Below, in pieces: positions 12,139-22,119 of a stretch of 64,000 bases of DNA (its first letter is position 1; the number at the start of each line of letters is the position of its first letter). This stretch comes from Eledone cirrhosa (taxonomy: Eukaryota > Mollusca > Cephalopoda > Octopoda > Eledonidae). The translations under genes and the position numbers were made by a program. The DNA lies in assembly GCA_964016885.1 (NCBI GenBank), contig OZ024743.1:11439273-11503272 (forward strand), in the 5' to 3' direction. The notes under the pieces were generated by a model. That model did no database searches, was not told the origin of the DNA, and was given only the letters and a program-made list of their open reading frames with translations.

Positions 12139-12890
12139 GGGCTCGGATGGGGGGTTGCGGGTAGCACTAGAGGCAAGCTAGTTGTTACGGGAGTGGTGGG
12201 GTGAGTAAGGGGATAGAAGGGTGGAGGAAATAGTGGGATACACGTTTGGTCTCCTAGAATGAGGCGGAGGTGGTGGGGAACAGGGTGACAAAGGCTGATA
12301 GGATGTTACGACATCGTTTAACCATTCGGCTCTCCTGTTCACTCGGCAAATGATTTAGATTTAAATCTAAATGATGACATATTTTTACTAAGTTACTTTT
12401 TGACAACAATAACTACTATTATTATACAAGAATATGAATAAAGGAGTATCTTAGTCTGTCTGAGATAGGATGAGACTCAAGTCTCCGGTTTGTTGACGAA
12501 TGTAGTGTTCCCTTTGATCTTCATCGGTATTATCTTCCGTTACTAAAATTTATCATACTTGTATCAATCCTACTTTTATGTGACCGCTACAGACATACAG
12601 ACACATTCAACTAAATAACATGCAAAATAATTATTACTTTATTGTACACAGAAAGATATAACAGGCTGGACTGTGAATTACGTAAGATTGAAAACACACT
12701 CATACACACAAAACGATTTGTTTCTTAAAAACAGGTTATTTTACTTAAGACTTACAATGTCTGTATCTGAAAAGGGTAACACTGACTTGAACATACATTT
12801 TTGTTGCTGTAAAACGCCTACTTCAAAATTGGTTATCTTTTACATGAGAATAATTATACTAAAAATATGGCCTAAATATTCTAGACGTCA
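12139..12890. other. No gene recognised
   Basis: I see no gene or clear repeat. A perfect 20-bp AT-rich palindrome (atttagatttaaatctaaat) lies at 12353-12372. Confidence 0.4.
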
Positions 12891-13052
12891 TCGTTGTCGT
12901 TGTGGTCGTCGTTGCCACCGCCGCCGCTGCCGTCGTCTTCTTCGTCATCATCATCATCATCATCATCGTCGTCGTCGCCGTCACCATCACCATCACCATC
13001 ACCATCGCCATCACCATCATCATCATCATCATCATCATTATCATTATCATTT
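12885..13052. repeat. Compound trinucleotide/hexanucleotide microsatellite
   Basis: GTC/GTT-rich sequence grades into (ATC)n and (CACCAT)n. It produces open frames of poly-His, poly-Ser and poly-Met, which are artefacts of the repeat. Confidence 0.9.
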
Positions 13053-13900
13053 AACGTCTGTTTTCCCCCTACTAGTAATGGTTGGACGGAGAGTCACGGA
13101 CTAAGTCAGTTTTTAGCCGGTGTCATTGATCTCACAGGCGAGCCGGGGGCTGCATGTCACATACGTTCTCGTGCAATACAAAATTAACTGCGTGCGTTTT
13201 ATCGTGATACCAGTACTAGGAAGTTAGCATGTCTTTGACACAACTGAAGAGTCCTTTCGATCCTTTGGCAATTTTTCTATGACTGGATGTCGTTCCTCTC
13301 ATCAACTATTTTTTCAGTATGTAATGGGTTCATTTTTCGTGGCAACATCGTGGGGGAGGTTATCGTGCCAAGACTGAAAGGTCCTCTCAACCTTTTTTTG
13401 GCATAGTTTCTATTGTGGCCATTGATTCGACTGCTGAGCCCTCTCTACCCTATATGGGGGGTAACTTATCCCAGGTGAGTCGTGTTTAGGGGAATAGGCT
13501 AGGGGGTAAGCATAATTTCATGGTTGAAGGGAGAAGGACACATTTGATGTCAAGTGGTTTTTAAAGGGGTGGTATGTGCTGAGAGTTAGCGAGGTGGAAG
13601 AGAATGATCTCGGGTAGAGGGAGAGGACAACGAAGATGAAAACAGTTACTAAAGCTATGATTGGCGTGTAGGGATTTAAAAAAAAATGAAGATGAGATTG
13701 ATCGTTGACAGAGCGGAGAAACAAATGAAATAAAGTGAATATCAGAAGAGATATGTCATCGAAAGATGATAAACTAATTGTATAAAAAGTATATCATATG
13801 AACCAAGTGCATCTTGGGTAGAGATAGAGTAGACACATTTAGAAAAAGTTAACACACAACATGTATTACATAGACGGGCATAAATAATATGTCATGTCAT
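13053..13900. other. No gene recognised
   Basis: No coding region is supported. Two stretches near 13240-13270 and 13370-13400 share tcctttcgatcctttggcaa-like and ggtcctctcaaccttttt-like words, suggesting an old repeat, but it cannot be classified. Confidence 0.3.
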
Positions 13901-13904
13901 GTTC

Positions 13905-14135
13905 CCTGGTGCAACCAGTCGTTGGGGTGCCACTCTAGATGTGCTACTGGTGCAGCCAATCGTTGGGGTGCTACTGGTGCAGCCAGTCGTTGGGGTGCCA
14001 CTCTAGATGTGCTACTGGTGCAGCCAGTCGTTGGGGTGCCACTCTAGATGTGCTACTGGTGCAGCCAGTCGTTGGGGTGCCACTCTAGATGTACTACTGG
14101 TGCAACCAGTCGTTTGGGGTGCCACTCTAGCTAAA
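13905..14135 (+). repeat. Minisatellite of about 41 bp
   Basis: About five and a half copies of a unit containing gcagccagtcgttggggtg and ccactctagatgtgctactg are arranged head to tail. One unit is shortened near 13950-13990. The array directly precedes an (AT)n tract. Confidence 0.85.
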
Positions 14136-14142
14136 TGTACCA

Positions 14143-14145
<3 letters not shown>

Positions 14146-14206
<61 letters not shown>
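14146..14206. repeat. (AT)n microsatellite
   Basis: A long, nearly pure AT tract lies left of the hammerhead-bearing element. A second AT tract follows at about 14371-14396. Confidence 0.95.
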
Positions 14207-14209
<3 letters not shown>

Positions 14210-14363
14210 AACAAAAGATGGTTAAAAGAGTTCCATGTATTTTATTATGCGCATTTCAAAAACAAATATCATCATGCAATAATATTTGTGTTTTCATCAG
14301 ATAAAACAGGAAGACATGATATGAAGGTTAAAAAACACTTGTGGATAGTTCAGTTTTAAATCA

Positions 14364-14370
<7 letters not shown>
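14207..14370 (-). mobile_element. Penelope-like/retrozyme-like fragment with hammerhead
   Basis: This block of about 165 bp between two AT tracts is the reverse complement of 54555-54713, with only a few differences. It contains the ribozyme described at 14238-14307. It has no coding capacity. PLE long terminal repeats and small non-autonomous retrozymes are known to carry type I hammerheads, so it is probably part of a PLE terminal repeat. Confidence 0.6.
14238..14307 (-). ncRNA. Candidate type I hammerhead ribozyme
   Basis: On the minus strand the order is stem I (gttttat), CTGATGA, a 12-bp stem II with one mismatch, GAA, stem III ATGCGCAT, cleavage base A, then stem I partner ATAAAATA. 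All invariant core positions are present. Stem III is only 3 bp with a 2-base loop, as in PLE hammerheads that cleave best as dimers. The second copy at 54614-54683 keeps every core base. Confidence 0.7.
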
Positions 14371-14396
<26 letters not shown>

Positions 14397-14402
<6 letters not shown>

Positions 14403-14853
14403 CTAGTCGCTGTACTTGGCTTTACCTAGGTTTATTAACCTAAAGTAAGGTAATCAAATAAATTTACTGTACTTTAGAACATTACATGATATTCCTTAGT
14501 TGGCCCGGGAGTGTTGATTCAGTTAGGAATTCAAACAATCCCACCTACAAAAAAAAACAATTCCAGAATATGTACCATGGCATATGATATTGTTTAAAAA
14601 CCGTGGCCACTAACCTATACATACATACACATCATGTGCACATACATACACACCATGTGTACATACATACACATTCACACACTGACATTGATACATACAT
14701 TTTCTCTCACTCTCTCACACACACAGGCGCATATACACACACACACAGGCGCATATACATACACACACAGGTACTCATCCTCAACAGTAAATGATACACT
14801 CGAACAGTAAATGATCTGCTGCTAAAACGTGACTCTGCTTAAATGTTCTTTAT
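14397..14853. other. No gene; CA-rich simple sequence
   Basis: A stretch of irregular (ACATACAC)n and (CACACA)n sequence lies at about 14615-14775. Nothing coding is supported. Confidence 0.5.
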
Positions 14854-15036
14854 GTGGATTGGCAGTATAGGTAGAGAGTCGGACACCATGCTTTGAAGCA
14901 TAGCGTTACGTCCCTTTATGATCTGAGTTCAAATCCCGCCGAGGTTAACTTTGCCTTTTATCCTTACGGGGTCGATAAAATAAAGTAGTAGTAATGTACT
15001 GGGTAATTGCTGGCCTTGTGCCTAAAAATAGAAACA
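14854..15036 (+). mobile_element. Cephalopod tRNA-derived SINE
   Basis: The tRNA-related head has the B-box gagttcaaatcc near 14925-14936, followed by the body words gccgaggttaactttgcctt, ggggtcgataaaataaagta and tgctggccttgtgcc. This layout matches the tRNA-derived SINEs described from octopus and squid. It is transcribed by RNA polymerase III in the family and moved by a partner LINE. Other copies in this window are mostly on the minus strand. Confidence 0.85.
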
Positions 15037-15180
15037 ATTATTATTTAACACTTTTAGTACTTTAGCGTAATTTACCTTCAAACAGATCAAATCTGGACCA
15101 ACACTACCCCGCCTGCCTCTGTTTCACCTCCCATCCAAACAGAGGCGCGTGGTACAATTCGGTGCCGTCTTCATCAATCG

Positions 15181-15386
15181 CAGACCTGTCAACTCTCTCC
15201 GTCCGACAGGGAGATCTCCCACCCACTTTCGAGTGGGTGAAAGATGTCTTCTCTTGTGAAAATGGCTATAGCTTCCATTATATAAAATCTCCCCATTTTG
15301 CCTCATTTCTCCCTGTTTGGGGGGGGGGGGGGGCACCTTTTTTTCATGGTCCGTCCCGTTTGAGTTTTTAGAGGTTGGCCGGTCTG
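15181..15386 (+). mobile_element. MITE with imperfect terminal inverted repeats
   Basis: The ends read CAGACCTGTCAACTCT and, inverted, AGAGGTTGGCCGGTCTG. Related copies lie at 33981-34132 (partial) and 34635-34813 (reverse strand). Shared internal words include atgtcttctcttgtgaaaatgg and ctccccattttgcc. A G run sits at 15319-15335. CAG-starting ends suggest a hAT-type relation, but I see no clear target duplication. Confidence 0.6.
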
Positions 15387-15559
15387 CAGCCTGTACTCTT
15401 CTTGATGCCAAGTGCCTACGAATGAGAGTAGCCCAAAGAGAAAGAGAGTGGAGCGAGAGACAGTTGTCACACTGGTAAGTAAACAGAGAGCATCGTAGCG
15501 TTACAATAGCAATAAACAGTAAATTTACATACGGAAAATAGCGAAGCACGTTGGTTGGC

Positions 15560-16200
15560 TTACCACGTTAAAGATTCCTGGCGGCGCGTTGTGTCCTTGG
15601 GCAAGACACTTTATTTCACGTTGCTCCAGTCCACCCGGCTAGCAAAAATGAGTTGTACTCGTAATTCAAAGAGTCGACCTTATCAGATGTGTCACGATGG
15701 ATCTCCCTGAGAACTACGTTAAGAGTACACGTGTCTGTGGAATGCTCAGCTATTTTCAGGTTAATTTCGCAAGCAGCCTGTTTTGTGGGGGGTGGGGAGT
15801 GAACAACAGCCGCCATCGAAACTGGCGGAGATCCAAAAGATATTTTCCCTTTTGGTGACAAACTGACCAGCCAAGCTCATGGATGTTATCCAACCATTTT
15901 GCTCGGGGTCAACCCTTGAGTCTTTTGCCGGTTGGTTTTACTCGTAAAATCTGTCCAGCGATTCTTTCCTGAGACATTCTAACCACATGTCCATAGTATC
16001 AGAGCTGTGATCTCTCAATTCGGAGAAGTAGCTGCTCAACCTGGAGCAACTCTCTGATCTCTGAGTATCGATTAACGTTACTTCAAAGACTCTTCAGGGG
16101 AATACCATTTTGGCCGCTGGTATTCGCGATCGTATTCTTTCTTCGGTCATTGCCCGAGATTCATGACTATAGGTAAGGGTTGGCACTTGTAAATGTAAGG
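15560..16200 (-). pseudogene. Degenerate LINE 3' region
   Basis: Minus-strand translation gives broken LINE-like stretches, and the block around 15865-15930 is related to the reverse complement of 61840-61930, a LINE 3' end. No intact frame remains. Assignment to a clade is not possible by eye. Confidence 0.4.
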
Positions 16201-16305
16201 GTAGCAGGAATGTGTTACTTTTCCAAGGGAAAGGCAAAGATCAATACAATTTAGCACCAGTGACGTCACGACTCATTTTTTTTTTCAGCTGAATGGACTG
16301 TAGTA

Positions 16306-18143
16306 ATGTGTGATAAAGTGTCTTGTTCAAGAGCACAACACACAATCATCATCATCATCATCAATAACAATGACAATAACAACAGCCACAACAACAATAA
16401 TAGTAGGAACAGTATCAATAAAAACAACAATAATAACAACAGCCACAATAACAGTAACAACAGCAACAGTATCAACGAAAACAACAACAACAACACCAAC
16501 AACTGTACCAACAAAAACATCAACAATGACATCGATACCTGTAACAGCGATCTCAGCACCACCAGCACGACCAGTAGTGGCAGCAATAGTGGTGCTGCTG
16601 AAAAAGGGACCACTTCTTTTGCGAGTGTCGCCCGAAATATCGAGGCAGTGTTAGTCACAGAGGAGGAGATGGCCGGAAGCGCCAATAGAGTCTCCCTGAA
16701 ACCTCCACCCGATTTTTTCAAGGACCAGCAGCTATAGACGGTGACTTACCGCACCGTAAGCAAAATATCACATCGGGTGGAGAGAGCCACGGAGGCTCAA
16801 ATCCCAAAGGCCTTGGGGTGCGTCTGGGCACGCAAAACCCACATCACCCGAGGCAGAAAGTACGCCACAGCAGACGTAATTTTCGCCACCCCCAGGAAGC
16901 AAAGTCTCACTCTTTGGAAACCCTAAAGGGCGAGGAGATAGTCTTGGGGCCCTCCTCCTGCGGGCAGAAAATTGTGAGGGTCAAAGTGACCCAGGTCCCA
17001 CCCAACGTGCCCATACCTTGGCTGGCCGCGTCTGTCCTTGCTGGAATCGAGGACAGGACGACCATGCTGCAAGTAGAAAAAATAGGGAGAGAGAACTGGT
17101 CAGGTATAGGCATGCAAATTCTTATACAAACTGACCAGGAATGTATCGGCGCTATCCCCGATATCATAGACATCGAGGAAGGACTCCAACTCTCTATAAG
17201 CGTAGAAGGAAGACGGCCAAAATGTTATCTCTGTGGGTCGAAGGGTCACCTCAGGGCCTTTTGCCCGCAGAAGACAGCGAAGAAGAAGGCCCCTCTCCTT
17301 CCAATACCTGGTCCGATGCTACCAAGAGCAGGGCAGGCAACAAACGCAGAAACCCCTTCCACGGTGAGTAGGAGGGCAACGTCCGTGGCACCCGTACCAA
17401 GGCCACGGACAACTAAAGCAGCAGCATCAGTGGCGGCAACACCACTAGCTACATTTGAAGTAGCTACACCAGCAACAAAATTGTCGAAAAGGGCTCCATT
17501 ACCACCACCAACAGCCGTGGAGAACATACTCCTCCCAGACGCCATGGAATCCGACATGGAGTTTGAGGCGGGAGTAAAGTGGCAAACGGTCTGCCACAAA
17601 AAAACAAAAAAGAAAAAACCCCTTAGATTCACTCTCCAAAATCGAAGGCACACAAAGAGGGGTAAAGGCAACAAGGAAACTTGCAGCAACACCACCACTA
17701 TCACCACCACAAGCACCACCGCCAACAACAACCACACCACCACCAGCATCACCAAAAACACCAACAACGCAAACAAAACAAAACACACACACACCAAATA
17801 GCAACTAGAAGAAAACAGCAACAAAATAACCCCTACCCCCAAAAAGTACACAGCCATAAACATGGCAAAAAAAGAACTCATACAATATATAAAGCAGCAC
17901 ACAGACATCACAGAAAAAAACTACTACACCCCACCAACACCAAGAACTCTCCCGACAAACATAAGCATCATTGAAATCTCAATAGAACAGTACAAACCTT
18001 TAAAACAAAAATTTCCCAACGCAGTTGGAGACTTCAGAGGGTCGGTTACCAAGAGGATGTACACTGACATCCTCTTGGAAACACCCATGACCAGTCAAAG
18101 GGGCGGTTCTACTGTCCCTTCACCACACGATCAAGGTAAGTGA
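16306..18143 (+). pseudogene. LINE element 1 ORF1 (zinc-knuckle protein), broken
   Basis: The fragments match element 3 ORF1: an Asn/Ser/Thr-rich N-terminus, FASVARNIEAVLVTEEEM, then TYRTVSKISHRVERATEAQI, RKTHITRGRKYATADV and a CCHC knuckle CYLCGSKGHLRAFC from 17223. Breaks seen are a TAG at 16735-16737, a frameshift near 16890-16920, a TAG at 17799-17801 and further stops before the C-terminal part (17862-18143), which ends FPNAVGDFRG...VPSPHDQ. In this family ORF1 binds the element RNA. Around the knuckle it is closer to element 3 than to element 2. Confidence 0.8.
18098..18120 (+). other. Stem-loop before ORF2, element 1
   Basis: aaggggc (18098-18104) pairs with gtccctt (18114-18120) around a 9-base loop, with one G-T pair. 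Homologous stems occur in elements 2 and 3 at the same place, shortly upstream of the ORF2 start. Confidence 0.5.
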
Positions 18144-18175
18144 CCCTTTCTCACTTGCCCCGTTTCTCATCCAAC

Positions 18176-21100
18176 ATGGCTGTACTCAGAATAGGCAGTA
18201 TAAATGCACGTGGCCTGGGGTCATCTTGAAAGCAGGGTGACCTGGTCAACGACCTCAGGTCACTAAACATAGATGTGGTGGCCATCAGTGAGACCAGAAT
18301 CTCCGAAGCACAAGCCTTCGCACCGATCTTCGGCGGCTACGATGTATACGCATCTCCCAGTCGTCCAGGATCGGGGGGAGGGGTTTCCGTCCTTTTTCGG
18401 AGAGGCTTGGATCTCGCCATACGGGCCATCTTCCTAGACCCAGAACGTAAGTCGGTGGTGCTGGACGTGACCGGCAGCGAAGGCAATGCTTTCAGGCTAG
18501 TAGCCGTCTACGCCCCAACAGGGGCAGGACGGCCAGATTTCTTCAGACGTTTAGAGACCTTTCTTGGAACATCCCGCTCTTTAGTGTTAGTGGGCGACTG
18601 GAACGGTATCTTGGATGCACGCTGGGATTGTGTGGGGTTAGTGGATAGGGGAGGAGGGTGCAAGAGCCTCACCAACCTGCTCAGACGTTTTGAACTGTCT
18701 GACAGGTGTCGACTGGATCACCCGAATGTGCCAATGTGGACATGGACAAATCGCATCGGGTCATCCAGATCGTATCTCGATAGGGTATTCTGCAGAGAAC
18801 TAGATAAGGCTAGTATAAGTTGTCCTCAATTTAAAATAGTCGACTACACAGACCAAAATTTGTGATCTGTGAGATCGACATAGACAGACTTCATAGACAA
18901 GGGCCCGGTTACTGGAAGCTGAACGCGTCTTACCCGGCGCGCAAAGCCTACAGAGACCCGATTAGCGTATTAGTTAAGCGGGCGTTGACGGGAGCGGTCG
19001 TCAACAACAGGTGGTGGTTCGCCCTGAAAAGAGCAATTAAAGTAGAGTCGATTAGGTTTAGCAAAGGAATAGTGACAGAGGAAAATAGAGTAGAGGGAGA
19101 GCTAGTCAGAAAGCTAGAAGAGGCGTTTAGGACAGGCATCGCAACCGACGTGCTTGCGGCGAGATTGGCACTCGACCAATTCTTCAACGCAAAACACGAA
19201 GGCTGCGTTGCCAGAGCTAGAGCGTGTGCTCTGAAACACGAGGGGACAAAAGCCGTCCAATGCCGGGTGGCAGAGGCGCGACGTGGCAACAAAGCCACAA
19301 TTCGGTCTTTGTCTGACCAAAACGGGTGCGTGTTGCTCGAACCCGAGCAGATGTGTGAAGCTTTTCAGCAGCACTTTGCTGAACTGTTCGGGAGCAGCGG
19401 CGACCCGGATCGGGGCATGGATTTCAGTGCATACCTCGACGGATTGCCTTGGCTCTCGACGACCGCAGCGCAGTGTTGCGAAAAGCCAATAACAGCCGGT
19501 GAAATACGAGAAGCGATGGCTAACTGCACGAGGGGTAAATCGCCAGGTTTGGATGGTCTGCCCTACGAGCTTTATGCATTTATGCCAGACTTGTTCGGTG
19601 ACCTCTTGGCAGACGTCTACTGCAACTGGCAGCAGAACGGGAGCATTCCCAGTTTTTTTGAGCCGGGGAGCGGTGGTGCTGCTGAGAAAAGACCCGAACA
19701 AGGGGGATGTTATCGATAATTTCAGGCCCATAACTCTGCTAAACGCAGAGTTCAAGATTTTAGCCAAGGTGTTAGCAACGGGGTTGGCGCTTGTCATCAA
19801 GGGTCTGATCGGAGAGGCGCAGATATGCGCCATTCCGGACAGATCCATACACGACAACCTCCACCTCATGCGATACATCATAGAGAGGGTGGTTAAGGAA
19901 CCTGGCACGGGTGGGGCCCTGATCAACTTGGATCAATCCAAAGCATTCGATAGGGTCGACCATCGGTACCTGGCGGCGGTCCTCGAGACAGCCGGTTTCG
20001 GGCCCGTTTTCAGGGGTTGGATCGCTGCGATGTACAGTGACATCTGCTCAGTTGTGAGGGTGAACGGTCACCTGTCGCAGCCGTTCAGCATCATGCGCTC
20101 AGTCCGCCAGGGTTGTCCCCTCTCGTCCCTCTTGTACGCATAGGCTCTCGAGCCGTTATTGCACAAACTGGGGGCGATGAGAGGCGTCCCACGCGAACTA
20201 GGATGCGGGAAATCCGAGTCGGCTTACTCCGACGACGTCACCGTGGTGGTGTCGAGCACCAGACACGTCCAGATGCTCTGCACCGCTCTCAAGGAATACG
20301 AAGCGGTGACAGGAGCAAAGATAAACCAGGAAAAGTCGGTGGGCTTGCAGCTCAGCACCTGGACTAGCAAGTCCATGCCGTCCGACAGCGTCGTGTGGCG
20401 TTGGACGGACGGACCGGTTAAATTGCTCGGGGTCTGGTTCGGACCGGACTTCCAGATGGAGAAAAACTGGAACGAGGTGACGAGCAAGGTGGCCTCCCTC
20501 ACCCAGAAATGGGCCGAGAGGAAGCTGTCCCTGAAAGGCCGGGCGGAGGTGGCGAATGCGTACATCGCATCCGTCATCTGCTACCGCCTCACCGTCGTCC
20601 CTTGCCCCGGCCCAACTCTCACCAAAATGGAGCGCCTCCTCTTCCGCTTTTTGTGGAAGGGACGCGCTCCCATGGTCAGACGATCCATCTGCTGTCAACA
20701 CCCGTTGCGTGGAGGACTGGGTATGCCATGGCTGATGATGCGCAAACATGCACTGAGGCTGCGATATCTCTGGTGCTTCCTTGACGGTGAACAGATGTGG
20801 TCGCCGTTCGCCAGGCACGTTTTCCCACAACTCGTCTCCTTCACAGCTCGTCCTGGGCCAGGAAAAGACCGAGGGATAGCGCTTGGAAACCGGAATGTCT
20901 CCAGGCGCTCACTGCCCTCTGCCAGCTGGGCACCAGTATCGGTGGAACATCCACCTCGGCGTTCTATAGAGGACTAGTGGAGGGGAAGAGCGACGACGTT
21001 CTCGGAGAGATCCTGGGCGTCGAAGAAGATCAGCTGTTTGCTCTCTTCCGGAGAACTTTCAGCCCAGGGCCTATGGATAACTTCCAAAAATCCCTGGCCT

Positions 21101-21588
21101 GGCATTGCTACCGGGGAGCGCTGCCGGTTCGAGATAAGCTCTACAGGAACGGAAGCGCCGTCAACCGAGCCTGTCCGAGATGCGCGCAGAGCGAGGAAAC
21201 CGTCGTGCACGCACTCGTTCAGTGCCCGAGCATTACTGACTTATGGAGCTATGTCGAACAGTTGCTGTCGCGTGTAGGACTGATCTGGTTATCGACTGAG
21301 TCCATTGTGCAGATGGTCTCGCCGTTTTCCTTCGAGGAGGAAGGGCAGGCGGTTTTACTCTGCCTGTTGGCCATGGCGAAAGAGATTGTGTGGTGGACAA
21401 GGTTGAAAGGGTTAAAGACAGACACTTTCCTCTTCGGCGAATCCCTAATTAACTTTTTCAAGTTTCACTTGAAGAGGAAAATCAGGGTGGAGAGGCAAGT
21501 GCTGCCTTCTAGGAAGTTTGTTGAAAGGTGGGTGAATGTAGCGAGAATGGTCCGAGGGAACGGGATCGCTCTAAATATACGCCTGTAG
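18176..21588 (+). pseudogene. LINE element 1 ORF2 (endonuclease/RT), broken
   Basis: The start ATG at 18176 aligns with those of elements 2 and 3. Endonuclease motifs (SINARGL, ISETRIS, VGDWNG, SYLDR), RT motifs (LDQSKAFDRVDH, SVRQGCPLSSLLY) and the C-terminal Cys/His cluster CPRCAQSEETVVHALVQC are recognisable. Damage includes TGA at 18227-18229, a 1-base loss near 18855, an insertion near 19656, TAG at 20141-20143 and a 4-base loss near 20850. The YADD catalytic box reads YSDD here, so the RT would be impaired even without the breaks. Confidence 0.88.
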
Positions 21589-21887
21589 TTTGAGAAATGG
21601 AAAAATTGAGAGAGGGCGCTTGCCCTGGTGGTCATGGTGGCCGTGGTCTTTTGTGTGGTTTTCGCCACGAGCAACCCTCGGAGGTTTCCCCCCTATCGGG
21701 GAATTTGTCATTGTTTCAATTTTCATTTTTATTGTTTATATATATGTTTCTATGTCTTTTTCTTTTTCTTTTTCTTTTCTTATATAAATAATAAAAAATC
21801 TTTACACGAACAAAACCCACATTGTACCGTCCTGTGCCGTCTGTAATGTTTTTCTTGATGTCAGCCCCTGTGGCCAATAAAGAAATC

Positions 21888-21914
21888 ATTATTATTATTA
21901 TTATTATTATTATT
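21888..21914. repeat. (ATT)n tail of element 1
   Basis: Nine ATT units follow aataaagaaatc. Element 2 begins at once after this tract. Confidence 0.95.
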
Positions 21915-22119
21915 GGCGACCTACGTAGTAAATCGTATCATCGTGAGCTCCGCAAAGGTTTGTTATTTCCGTTTGTTAAAAATTGCCATTTATGGAAAAT
22001 TTTTATTGTTAACCATAAGCGCACATACATTGTTTTCCGAAAAGGACACCCAAAAAGATTGGGGCCTTGTGCCCAAAATTTAAACTTTTATTATTATCAA
22101 AAAAATTTCTTTGAAAAAA

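Larger units (their letters stand above)
16306..21914 (+). mobile_element. LINE element 1 (Tx1/L1-like), decayed
   Basis: This is the oldest of three head-to-tail copies. It has a broken ORF1 (16306-18143), a broken ORF2 (18176-21588), a 3' UTR with the conserved stem cccc-TATC-gggg (21690-21701), AATAAA at 21876-21881 and an (ATT)n tail at 21888-21914. The left edge is uncertain: the conserved 5' UTR hairpin of elements 2 and 3 is missing and the similarity begins in Asn/Ser-rich low-complexity sequence, so it may be 5' truncated. Confidence 0.85.

Noticed and set aside
12353..12372. 20-bp perfect palindrome
   Set aside because: It is very AT-rich and isolated, so it may arise by chance. 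I see no associated feature.
12673..13187. Open frames rich in His, Ser or Met
   Set aside because: They come from trinucleotide and hexanucleotide microsatellite sequence.
14925..14936. tRNA genes suggested by B-box sequences
   Set aside because: The B-boxes belong to tRNA-derived SINEs. No complete cloverleaf with an acceptor stem was found.
17246..17911. Antisense frames of 200 or more codons over LINE ORF1 (also near 23217-23600 and 29173-29811)
   Set aside because: They mirror the low-complexity Pro/Thr/Ala-rich ORF1 tail and have no recognisable domain.
18275..18865. Element 1 ORF2 pieces as separate genes
   Set aside because: They align end to end with the single 1139-codon ORF2 of elements 2 and 3, separated by stops and small indels.
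19114..19926. Long antisense frames over LINE ORF2
   Set aside because: The sense frame has all LINE domains; the antisense products have no motifs.
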